Part shown: piece after piece, positions 30,243 through 39,486 of the stretch | Layout of the letters: each line of letters begins with the position of its first letter | Position numbering within the stretch: position 1 is the first letter of the stretch | Notes under the pieces: model-generated | What the model saw: only the letters and a program-made list of their open reading frames with translations | Told to the model about the DNA's origin: nothing | The model's database searches: none | Source of the DNA: Choricystis sp. odSpoLacu1 | Lineage: Eukaryota > Chlorophyta > Trebouxiophyceae | Length of the DNA: 64,000 nucleotides | Direction of reading: 5' to 3' | Assembly: GCA_958009055.1 (NCBI GenBank) | Contig: OY253655.1 | Location: forward strand, 496,001 to 560,000 | Position numbers and translations under genes: made by a program

Positions 30243-33200
30243 TCAACACCCGTGCCACACCTGACACCCGCGCCCCACCACCGCGATCAGGGAGCCACCG
30301 CGCCGCGCGAGTCCTGCCACACCTGCGGGCGCGGGCACCTGCGTGCGCCGCGTCCACAGGGGGCCTTCGACGTCGCCGTTGTCAGGACCGTCCACCAGGC
30401 GCCACCCAGCCAGCGTGCGGTCCAGCCCCGCCGACACGGCGACCGCACCATCCGTCCACATGCCGCGCACGGCCGACGCGTGCGCGTTGGCGAAGTGGGC
30501 GTGGCGCGTGCACACACCACTCGCGTCCAGCCAGACAACGCACATCGCTTGGTCGTCGCCCCCGGTGACCAGGGTGAACGCGTGGGCGGGGGTGGGGGTG
30601 GGGGCACAGACGAGGGAGAGGGTCAGCACGCCCGACTGGTGGGCGGCGTCGATGATGGTGGTGGGGGCGGCGGGTGTGTCACTCGCGCGCTTGGCCGCCG
30701 ACGGCAGCTGCGCCCCCCGCCACACCACCAGCCGGCCGTCGGTGCCCCCCGTGACGACGAGGGCGGTGTTGGCGTCGCCTCCAGCCGCCCCGATGCACAG
30801 GACAGCGCCGACGTGCTCACTAGGCAGCGTGGCGGGGGCACCAACAAACGCTCCGCCGCGCGCCGAAAACGTGTGCACCGCCACCACGCCCGTCGACAGA
30901 GCGACGGCAATCATCACGCCATCTCCATCGCCCACGCCCACCGCGGTAACACCCATGGCTCGGGGCACGGCGGCCGCCACGCGCGCGTTGGTGCGGGGGG
31001 ACGCGGTCGATGCAGCGACCCAGGCGGTGGAAAAGACGTCGTCGTCGTCGGTGCCTCCCTCGTGCCACCACCCGCGCCACGCGGTCACGCCGCCCCCGCC
31101 CCCGCCCGCTGCAAACAGGAGCCAGTCGTTGGTGGGGGGGTTGGTGAAGTCTCCACTTCCACAGGGAGTGGGCAGGACCGCCAGCGCGCGCAGGGAGGCG
31201 CCGTCGAGCAGCCCCCCCGCGCGCGCGGACGGCGGCAGCAGGCCGCCGGGGGCGGAGTGCGGCGCCACGCGCGTGATGATCAACGCGCCATCCTCGCCCG
31301 CGGTGGCCAGGGCGGCAGTGATCGAGGATCCTGCCTCCGGCCCCGGCAGCAGGGCGCCCGCCCACACTTCCAGGCCGTGGCCAGCCGGCAGCGCGAGCCG
31401 GGGCGGCGGACCGCCCCACCCGCGCGGCGCGAGCGACCGCAGCGCGAGCCCGGGCGCATCCCCCGCCCGGTGGGGCGGGCTCCACACCAGGGTGGGGGGC
31501 GTGGAGGTGTGCGACCCACTGTCCCCTCCTCCAGGCACCAACGCGGCCGGCCGGCGCCAGCCGCCCGTGCCCGCCTCGCGCACCAACTCTGCGCCGCCGC
31601 CACGGTCGGGCGCACACGCGCACCAGTCGTCCCCCCGAAACCCGGCCAGCAGGCGGGAGCCGGTGGGAGTGATGACACCATCGTGCGTGACGACGGGGAA
31701 GGGGGCGCGGTCGCCGCCGCAGCGGGTGAGGGTGGGCGGGGCAGAGGACACGCGCCAGGCAGTCACGCGGCCTGCAGCATCGCCGACGCGCACCTCCAGC
31801 GCGCCTGCCGGCAGGGAGGGGGGCGTCATCCCTGGCCCCAGCGTGATGCAGGTGGCGGCGGTGGCACCGGGCGTGGTGGCGCGAGCTAAAAGAGGGAGAG
31901 GGGGTGGGGTAGCGGCCGCGGTCGTGTCATTGTCGGCACTCGGCAGCCGATACATACTCACCCCGCCCGCCGCGTCCGTCACAAACAGCAGGTCGTCGCA
32001 CGCAGCCACCGCCGCCACGGTGGCCTCCCGCCGCCGCACGCGGCGGGGCGGGGCGGCCGCCAGCAGGGGTGGGGGCGTGGTGGTGGCGGCGCGTGTGTGC
32101 GGCACGCGCCACACCCTCACGTCTCCTAACGTCGACGCTGTGACCGCGATCCTGCCTCCCAAAGATGCGGGGAGGTAGACACGCTGTAGCAGGGGCAGGC
32201 GATCGGCTGGCGCTCCGGGAGCGGCGGGGGCGGCGGCCCAGGTGAGGGCAGGTGGGGGGGCGGCGTCACTGCTGCTCTCTCCACCACCACCACAATCACA
32301 AGCAAGCGCGGCGTGGCCGCGCCCACACCCTGCGATCACCACCACGCCGCCTGCATCGCCACACCGCCAGCACGGCCCCGCGTCCAGGGACAGCACGGAG
32401 CCGAGAGCAGGGGAGGGCGGCAGCAGGCGGCGCCACGGTGCTGTTGTGTTGCCGACCTCCACCCGCCACGCGCCTCCGTCGCCGGCCCCCACCAGCAGCA
32501 CGCCGGGCAGGGCGGGCAATGCAGCCAGGCACGACACTTTGGGTCGGCAGGCGCCGGGAGGCCAGGGGATGTGGTGCCGGCAGGAGTCACGCTGTGCCCG
32601 CGCGGCGGTGGCATCAACAAAGTCGGCAGCGCGCCACGCCAAGGCGGCACCGTCCGCGCCCGCCGTGATGATGGTGCCGCCGGGGGCCGCCGCCACGCGC
32701 CACACGCCGCGCCCCGTGTGGCCGCGCAGCGTGGCGGTGGGGTGGGGGGCGGGCGGCGCCACCGCCCACACGCGCGCGGCGCCGTCTTCGCACGCTGAGA
32801 CAGCGTACGCGGGCGGCGCCGCGGGCGTGGCGGGCTCCAGGTCGGAGCCCAGAAATGTGACGTCCCACACGCGGGCGCCGTGGCCTGCAAACACGGCGAT
32901 GGGGGAAGGAGGGGTGTCATCGGTGCCACCACAACCACGCCCGACCCTCCACACGCGCACGCTGCGATCGTCCGACGCGGAGGCCACCGCATCGCCACTG
33001 GGCGCCCACACCAAGCGGTGAATGGAGCCGGTGTGGCCGGCCAGAACGGCGGTCGGGGTGGCCAGGGTGGTGGTGGTGGGCGGCGGCGCGAGGAGGTGTG
33101 CTGCTTCGACTCGCCACAACACAATGTCCAGGAAGGCGGCGCCTGACGCCACCCACACAGACCCGTCGTGCACAGTCAGGGCCATGGAGTACAGCACGCC

Positions 33201-33719
33201 GCCCGCGTCGCAGCGGGCGGCAGGGTGGGGTGGCCACGGCGAGCGGTGGGGGGAGGGGGTGGTTGGAACATCCACCAGCGTTACCGCGTTGTCAGCGGTG
33301 CCGACAGCCAGGGAGTCACCACCCAGGGGCAGCACGTCATGCACCCACGAGTGCGCGCGCCAGCGGGAGAGCGGGGTGAGGGTGTAGAGTGGGGCGGTGT
33401 CGTGGGTGTCCGCACCCACCTGCGCCAACACCCACGCTGCCACCCACCGGTCGCCGTGCACAAAGACACGGGTGCAGATGGTGCTGGCATCGCTGGGCTC
33501 GGCCACGGTGCGCACGCCATGCACGCGCGCGCCAGCGGGAAGGACGGTCGCGCACGCGACGCAGTCCCCGCTCCCACCACTCCCACCATCTACCACGTGC
33601 AATTGCGATCCCACGCCCACCAGCAGCAGGGAGCGACCAGCTAAAACACACGCTGTCAGCGCGGTGACGTCGCCCCCCGCCCCGACGTGGGTGGGGCCAG
33701 TGTCTGGGGGGGCGGTCAT
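30243..33719 (-). CDS. WDR6: WDR6/Trm734-type WD40 protein
   Basis: Large WD40 protein of 1,158 residues in a single exon, resembling WDR6 (yeast Rtt10/Trm734), the partner of the Trm7/FTSJ1 methyltransferase that modifies the tRNA anticodon loop. N-terminal blades include AVLAGHTGSIHRLVWAPSGD with ASASDDRSVRVW, then AVFAGHGARVWDVTFLGSD with SACEDGAARVWAV, and TLRGHTGRGVWRVAAAPGG with TAGADGAALAW. This triplet is the WDR6 hallmark. Further blades near the C-terminus (GGTDGRLVVWRG, VTGGDDQAMCVVWLD, SAGLDRTLAGWRLVDG) suggest two or three propellers. The start Met at 33719 follows from where WDR6-like sequence begins; the frame stays open 60 codons further without similarity. Cytosolic. Confidence 0.75.
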   Translation of the reverse strand: MTAPPDTGPTHVGAGGDVTALTACVLAGRSLLLVGVGSQLHVVDGGSGGSGDCVACATVLPAGARVHGVRTVAEPSDASTICTRVFVHGDRWVAAWVLAQVGADTHDTAPLYTLTPLSRWRAHSWVHDVLPLGGDSLAVGTADNAVTLVDVPTTPSPHRSPWPPHPAARCDAGGVLYSMALTVHDGSVWVASGAAFLDIVLWRVEAAHLLAPPPTTTTLATPTAVLAGHTGSIHRLVWAPSGDAVASASDDRSVRVWRVGRGCGGTDDTPPSPIAVFAGHGARVWDVTFLGSDLEPATPAAPPAYAVSACEDGAARVWAVAPPAPHPTATLRGHTGRGVWRVAAAPGGTIITAGADGAALAWRAADFVDATAARAQRDSCRHHIPWPPGACRPKVSCLAALPALPGVLLVGAGDGGAWRVEVGNTTAPWRRLLPPSPALGSVLSLDAGPCWRCGDAGGVVVIAGCGRGHAALACDCGGGGESSSDAAPPPALTWAAAPAAPGAPADRLPLLQRVYLPASLGGRIAVTASTLGDVRVWRVPHTRAATTTPPPLLAAAPPRRVRRREATVAAVAACDDLLFVTDAAGGVSMYRLPSADNDTTAAATPPPLPLLARATTPGATAATCITLGPGMTPPSLPAGALEVRVGDAAGRVTAWRVSSAPPTLTRCGGDRAPFPVVTHDGVITPTGSRLLAGFRGDDWCACAPDRGGGAELVREAGTGGWRRPAALVPGGGDSGSHTSTPPTLVWSPPHRAGDAPGLALRSLAPRGWGGPPPRLALPAGHGLEVWAGALLPGPEAGSSITAALATAGEDGALIITRVAPHSAPGGLLPPSARAGGLLDGASLRALAVLPTPCGSGDFTNPPTNDWLLFAAGGGGGGVTAWRGWWHEGGTDDDDVFSTAWVAASTASPRTNARVAAAVPRAMGVTAVGVGDGDGVMIAVALSTGVVAVHTFSARGGAFVGAPATLPSEHVGAVLCIGAAGGDANTALVVTGGTDGRLVVWRGAQLPSAAKRASDTPAAPTTIIDAAHQSGVLTLSLVCAPTPTPAHAFTLVTGGDDQAMCVVWLDASGVCTRHAHFANAHASAVRGMWTDGAVAVSAGLDRTLAGWRLVDGPDNGDVEGPLWTRRTQVPAPAGVAGLARRGGSLIAVVGRGCQVWHGC

Positions 33720-33914
33720 CGCAGCGAGGTGAGGGACATGGTTTTTTGAAAAGAAATGGTGGCACGGTGCCTGTATCGTCACAGGCACGTGCTGTGTGTC
33801 GCGCGGTCCCCTTCCAGGCCGGCCGCGGCGCAGAGAGGAAGCGAGATGCAAACAACAAAACAAAAAACTCTGTTCGCTAGCCGTCACAAATTTTGCCAAA
33901 AACACAAGAAAATC
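33720..33914. promoter_or_regulatory. Divergent spacer, WDR6 and NIFK
   Basis: 195 bases between two outward-facing starts, with an AT-richer stretch (33845-33914) near the NIFK start. Both genes serve RNA maturation, so a shared promoter is plausible but not shown. Confidence 0.45.
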
Positions 33915-35051
33915 ATGGTGTCCAAAAAAGCGTCCGCCGCCAAGCGCGCCAAGGAGGGCGACAAGCTCATCAAGAAGTCACTTCTGACTTCCGCCAAGAA
34001 GGAGGCGGCCGAGGTGGCAGCAGCTGAAGAGGCGGCTGTTGCTGCAGTGGTGCCCAAGCGGGCAGCGTCGCCTGCTGGCACCAGCGACGGCGAGGGCGAG
34101 GCAGACGGACGTGTACTGTACATTGGGTGAATTTGGCGAGGGGTAGAGGGTGGTGGGGGGCGGGCGGGGAGGCCGCATGCGGCGGCGGCTTGTGCAAAAT
34201 GCACGGCGTTGTTTCTCTCACCCTCCTCCTCCTCCCCACACACAGCCACCTGCCGCACGGCTTCTACGAGGCTCAACTGAAAGGTATGGGTGAAGGCGTT
34301 CTTTTTTGAAACGAGACAAAAGGAAACACGCGCCGCTCGCACTCACCGACCCTCCCCTCTCTCCACCCACCCTCCAGGCTACTTCTCCCAGTTTGGCACC
34401 GTCACCCGCGTCCGCGTCTCCCGCAACAAGAAGACGGCCCGCGCCCGGCACTACGCCTTCCTGGAGTTTGCCAGTCCTGCGGTGGCCAAGGTGGCAGCCG
34501 ACGCGATGGACGGTTACCTCCTCTTCACCTCGCGCCTGGCCGCCAAAGTGGTCCCCCCCTCCCGCGTCCACCCCGCCCTGTTCAAGGGCGCCAACCGCAC
34601 CTTCACCCGGGTGCCGTGGCGCAAGATCGAGGCGGAGCGGCACAATGTGGAGCGCGATGGCGACAAAGAGAAGGTGAGGGCATCCCGCGCCGCCGCGCGC
34701 GACAGGAAGCGGGCGGCCCGCATCAAGGCGGCGGGGCTGGACTATGAGTACGACGTGCTGGCGGCGGATGCGGTGCCTGCGACGCCAGAGGTGAAGGCTG
34801 TGGCTGCCAAAGCGAAGAAGGGCGCGGAGACCAAGACCAAGACGCCTGCACCCCCGCCCACGCGCGGCGTGCGCAAGCGCACCGCGGGCGCCGAGGCAGC
34901 ACCCCAGCCCGCGGCCAAGGTGGGGGCGGTGGCCAAGCAGGCGGTGGCGCAGAAGAAGAAGGCGGCACCGGTGGCGGCGGCGCCGCGTGCCAAGCGCGCG
35001 ACCGCGGGCGCACCCGCGGCCGCGTCCAAGAAGCGCACCAAAAAGGCGTGA
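33915..35051 (+). CDS. NIFK: Nucleolar RRM protein NIFK/Nop15-like
   Basis: Nucleolar RNA-binding protein for pre-60S ribosome maturation (human NIFK, yeast Nop15). Three exons, 33915-34126, 34246-34283 and 34378-35051, join with phases 2 and 1. Together they rebuild the RRM: RVLYIGHLPHGFYEAQLKGY, FSQFGTVTRVRVSRNKKT, ARHYAFLEFASPAVAKVAAD, AMDGYLLFTSRL. The phrase LPHGFYExxLxxYFSQFGxV is diagnostic. After the RRM, the basic region HPALFKGANRTFTRVPWRKI and ERHNV match the family. A Lys/Ala/Pro-rich tail with several nuclear-localisation-like clusters (KKRTKKA) ends the protein. The second exon is only 38 bases. Confidence 0.9.
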
Positions 35052-35190
35052 GAGAGAGAGTTTGTGTTTTTGTGTAAACGACATCCCCTGTGTTTTCTTT
35101 GCGTTTGTTAAACGCGGGAGTGGTGGGTGGAAGAGCAGCTGGGACGACGACGTTTACTACGTCGTCGTCACACTCGATTGAGGTTTCTCA

Positions 35191-35964
35191 ATGTCGCCAC
35201 CCCTCTGGCTCCCCGACCGCGCCACGCTCGGCCCGTCGCTGGACGCGCTCGCGGCCGGCGCGGCCGCCCCTCGCGCTCAACTGACGGCAACCGCAGCGGC
35301 CGCCGTCGAGTTCCTGCGCTCTCTCGGAACGGCGGAGGTAATTCACACATCCGCCGGCGCGTTTTCCGACCATTTGGTGGGCCTGTACGACGTCACCCGC
35401 TGGTGGAACCTGCCCACCGTTTACTGCGACGCCGCCCTGCTGCACTCGATCTACGGCACCGAGGGTTTCCAGGGTTTCTCCCTCCCAGCTGGACTGACCG
35501 AACGCGCGGCAGTCATCGACCTGGTGGGAGCAGACGCTGAACGCGTGGCCTTCATCTTTTGCGGGCTGGACCGCGAGTCCCAGGACGCGGGCGTGCTGGC
35601 GGGCGACAGCACGACGGCACCGTGGCGTCCGCGCGCGTGTGCGCCGGGCGGCGCAGACGCGTGGCACACCGCGGTCGCAGAGGCCAACGCGGCCGACCCC
35701 GCCTTCTGGCGCCACTTCACCGCGCTGACGCTGGCCGACTGGATGCAGCAGGTGGAGGACGCGAGTCGTGTCGCATCAGACTACTTTGGGTGGGGCGTGG
35801 GGCAGGCGTGGGGGTACAGGCGGAGGGCGTATGCAGCGATGGCGGCGACGCTGGGGGGGGACGCGGCAAGGATGCATGCGGCGGTGATGGCGCGGGAACC
35901 AGAGGGCAGCAAGCAGTTTGAGTGGGTGGGGTGGGGGGAGGCGGGGCCGCCGGAGGGTGTGTAG
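35191..35964 (+). CDS. DUF6817-like protein, HD-type His/Asp motifs
   Basis: Single exon, 257 residues, function unknown. The middle matches from memory the DUF6817 pattern: HTSAGAFSDHLVGLYDVTRW, then NLPTVYCDAALLHSIYGTEG. Spaced His/Asp residues (H, DH, D, HS) recall an HD-domain metal site. A hydrophobic N-terminal region and a C-terminal helix-rich part (FWRHFTALTLADWMQQVEDA, ASDYFGWGVGQAWGYRRRAY) complete it. No targeting signal is obvious. DUF6817 proteins are known mainly from bacteria, so the eukaryotic copy merits a database check. Enzyme activity is not claimed. Confidence 0.6.
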   Translation: MSPPLWLPDRATLGPSLDALAAGAAAPRAQLTATAAAAVEFLRSLGTAEVIHTSAGAFSDHLVGLYDVTRWWNLPTVYCDAALLHSIYGTEGFQGFSLPAGLTERAAVIDLVGADAERVAFIFCGLDRESQDAGVLAGDSTTAPWRPRACAPGGADAWHTAVAEANAADPAFWRHFTALTLADWMQQVEDASRVASDYFGWGVGQAWGYRRRAYAAMAATLGGDAARMHAAVMAREPEGSKQFEWVGWGEAGPPEGV

Positions 35965-36482
35965 AAGAGAGCGAGAGTTGAGAGAAGCCTCCAAAACGAG
36001 CTCTCGTTTTGCGGGCGTCGTTTGAAGTCGTCTCTCCCGCGTCCGCTCGCGCGCCCAATTCACGCCCCCTCCTCCCTCTCCGCCCCCCTCCACGCGTGTC
36101 CACTGTCCTTGCCTCTGACGTGAGCAGCTGGTTACGCGCGGCGGGAGCGCGCGCCAGGGAAACACGCACACAGGTGAGTGCAGTTGAATGAAAGCACCCC
36201 CTGGTTGGCCGCGTCACAGGCCTCGGACGCGTCGTGGAAGGCGGTCTTGGCAACTTATGGTGCTGAAATGTCCCGCGCTCCCGAGATCTCGTGCGCGATT
36301 GCCGTCAGCGAGGCGGGCGGTGCTACATCGTGTTGTTTTTCGGTCCCGCAAATTCGTCTCATCCTCGTTCCCCCCCCCACACGCCCCCTCCCTCTCCAGC
36401 CGTCTGCTCGCTGACCTCCTGTGTGCGCCACCCACGAGGCACGCGGCACGCGCCCGCTGTGGTGTGCTTGCGTCCCTGAAAC
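35965..36482. other. Spacer before the secreted-paralogue array
   Basis: About 520 bases, with a small unsupported open frame at 36009-36191. It holds the 3' UTR of the DUF6817-like gene and the promoter of paralogue 1. Nothing else recognised. Confidence 0.4.
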
Positions 36483-39096
36483 ATGTCCCACATGTGCGCC
36501 CATCTCTTCCTCCTGCTGCTCGCGGCAGCCGCGGCCCTGCCCGCCCCCGACGCCCCCGTGCTGACTGATGGAGCCGACACAGCGGCTGCCCGGGCGGGAG
36601 CGGCGGGCCTGGGCCTGGCTGCCACCGTGGTCGAACCCAGCGCGGTCGAAGTAGCGCCGCGCGTCGACGCGGCGGCCGTGCCCCGCACCGCGCCACGCGG
36701 CGCCGGCCGCGGCACGAAGCCTGCTACGGGGGCTGCCAAACCAGCACCCAAGGCAGCTTCGCCCGCCGCCGCGCCGCGCGCCGAGAAACCGCCGGGCGCC
36801 CTGCGCGAGGACGGCGACGGCGACGACGGACCTCCCTTCAACAAAGCGTTCCCCTCGCCCACGGGGCGTGGCGTGGCCCGGTCGGGAGGGCCTGTGGGCA
36901 TACTGTCTCTGGGTGCGTCGCTGCCTGAACTGTATGATCCTGCTGTGGGTGGGCGCGGCCTGTCGCCCGCGCGCGCGGCCAAAGCCGCCAAAGCGCCCAC
37001 CCTCTCCTTTGCCGCCAAGTGGGCGGGCGCGGCAGCCGCCCGCATCGTCGGCCTGGCGGACGACATGCAGGCCGCCGAAAACGAGACGCCCGACCCACGG
37101 CGCGAGTCGCTGCTGACCGCGGGGTTGGATCCTGCCAAACCAAACCGCCTTGGCGCCAAGCTGGACGACGTCCCCGTCGCCAAAGCCACCCCCGTGGAGG
37201 TGCTGGCCAGCGCGGTGCTGCCGCCCGACCAGGCGGCCGCGTCGAGGCTGGTGATTCGCAACGGCTCCGCCCCCGCGCGGCTTGGCTTTGCTGCAGGCGC
37301 CGCGGTCGACCAACCCACCCGCCGCTTCCGCCCGCCCGACCAGTCGCTGTGCGTCGGCGCCGGCACCGTCATCACGGGCAACAACCTGGTGCTGCGCACG
37401 TTTAATGCAACCACGGGCGACCCGATTGATGGGCCGATTGACCAACCCTCCTTTTTTAAAATGACGGGCAACTTTTCGGATCCCGGCTGCATCTTCGACG
37501 CCGACACCCGCCGCTTCTTCATGTCCCTGTTCCGCTTCAATGAAGCGCCCACCGGCAAGTACTCCCAGTACATCGTGGCCGTGTCCAAAAGCTCCAACCC
37601 GTCTGACGGGTGGTTGGGCCCCTATGTGTTTCGCAACGATGGCCTCGACGCCGCTGGCAAGACCCCCCTCCCCGGCCTGGAAAAGTGCCGGGGGGACGCC
37701 GACATGGAGGCGGGGTGTCTCGGCGACTACCCCTCCATCGGCCTGGACGCGCACTCGCTGTGGGCGGGGTTCAACCTGTTCAAAGACGGGGAAGGGTATG
37801 CCGGGTCGCTGATGCTGGCGATTTCGAAACCCGACCTTCTCTCCGGCGCCGCCTCCACCCCCGCCCACGCCGTCTACTCCAACTGGAATATGGAGCTGGC
37901 GTACACGGTGCAGCCCAGCGTGACGCAGGCGGGGTCGGCGCACGACGCGGGGCGGGGGGGCACGATTTATTTCGCGTCCACCGCGCCCGTTGTGCAGAAC
38001 GAGCCCAACGTGCCCGCCCTGGCCACATGGGCGGCCACGGGCACGTCCAAACTGACCGCCCCCGACTTTCCCAAGGGCGGCCTCCCTCTTACCTCAAACT
38101 GTGCGTTGCTGGACACGCCCGCGTACCGCGATCCCGGCGTCTTCAAAGCGCGCAAGCTGGGGGTGGTGCAACCCGCCCCCGGGTTTCCACTGGATGGGGG
38201 GGACGCGCGCACCCTGCAGCACATGTGGTCGGGGGGCGTGCTGTGGACGGCGGCCCAGACGGTGAGTGGGTTGGTTGAGGGGGAGAACAAAAGAAGAAGA
38301 GGGAGCGCGCGCGCAAAACCAACACACACACCTCAATCCCCACCACCCCACCACGCAGGTCATGTACGTCGGCTCCCGGGACGCCAACCTGACCATTGGC
38401 CCCACCTACTTTGCGGTCATCCCCTCGTTTTCGCCCGCCGGCGCCTACACCCCCCGCCTCGTCGCAGCCGGCTACGTCGGCGTCGCCGGCCGCTTCCTCG
38501 GCCGCCCCGCCATCACCGCCTCCAGGACGGGGGTCGCCTATATCTCGGCCTACATGAGTGGGCCCGACTTTCACATGTCTCCCGCGATCGCAGAGGTGGA
38601 TTTAGTCACGGGCCCCCGCCGCGTCATCGTGCCGGCCCGCTCCCCCGGCCCCCTGCAACCCTCCACCGTGGACCGGCTGTGGAGGGCGGGCGATGTGGGT
38701 GGTGGCGGCACCCTACGCGTGGGCGACTACAGTGGGGCCACCCTGGACGACGAGGGCCACGCGTGGCTGGCCTCAGAATGGTCGGGCGGCGTGCCGTCGG
38801 CGCTGTGCGCGGAGGCGTATGGACCCGCCAAGTGCCCCAACTGGTCCTCCTTTGTGACGCGCGTTGATTTGGCGCCGGCGACGGGGCCGCTGGCGTCCGC
38901 GCGCGCGCCGCCCGTCGCGTCTTTCGCGAGCGACACCGACGCCACCGACGCCGACGCCGACGACCCCGACGTCGCGGTGGGAGGTTCCGCGGGTCCGCCC
39001 GCCCCCGGGTCCAGCATCGATGAGAGGCTGGGGCCGGTGGCGTACTCGCCGGACGACATCGTGGAGGCTGCAGAGGAAGAGGAGAGGAAAGGGTGA
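36483..39096 (+). CDS. Secreted propeller-like paralogue 1 of a tandem triplet
   Basis: Large extracellular protein of unknown function, about 838 residues. Exon 1 36483-38261 and exon 2 38359-39096 join in phase 0 (AAQT then VMYVGS). Signal peptide: MSHMCAHLFLLLLAAAAALP. A disordered Ala/Pro/Lys-rich part follows, then blocks shared with the next two genes: DPAVGGRG, AVDQPTRRFRPPDQSLCVG, ITGNNLVLRTFNATTGDPI, GNFSDPGCIFD, GCLGDYPSIGLDAHSLWAGF, NMELAYTVQPS, TPRLVAAGYVGVAG, and GDYSGATLDDEGHAWLASEW with KCPNWSSFV. The DYPxxGxDxxxLxxxxN and GDYSxxxxDxxGxxWxAxE patterns recall bacterial secreted beta-propeller proteins. An acidic tail ends it. Only this copy has the internal intron. Confidence 0.8.
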
Positions 39097-39486
39097 AACG
39101 TGAAGCATTCTTTTTTTGTTTATTTAGGGCGAGAAAATGCTGGGCTCTTCTTTCATATTTTGGCGCCCCTACCTTCCTGGAGAGAGGGACGAAGTGGCGG
39201 GTGAGTGACAACGGTGGTGCGTGCTGTAAAACGCGACCAACCCCAAAAATCAAACCACCTCTGTCCGACAGTCGTGCGCGCATCCGCACGCCCCCTCTCC
39301 CCACCTCGTCCCGGCCTCGGCACCCGGCTGGGCACTCGCTGTACCTCGCCCGCGCACACGCGGCGCTTGGCGCGCGCCAACTGCCGGAGCGGCGGACGCT
39401 TTTTTCTATTCGCGAGCGCGCATCGGGCGATACAGGCGCGGCAGTGACGCCCGCCGTCCCCGTCGGCCACCCCCATCTGGCCCCCC
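39097..39486. other. Spacer between paralogues 1 and 2
   Basis: 390 bases with T runs after the upstream stop. It must contain the paralogue-1 3' end and the paralogue-2 promoter. No gene seen and no clear similarity to the next spacer. Confidence 0.4.

Noticed and set aside
30252..32178. Two long plus-strand frames opposite WDR6
   Set aside because: Shadow frames of the WD40 gene. The minus strand has regular WD blades; these have none.
35191..35964. Bacterial contamination or recent transfer
   Set aside because: Base composition and codon use match the neighbours, and the gene lies between intron-bearing nuclear genes.
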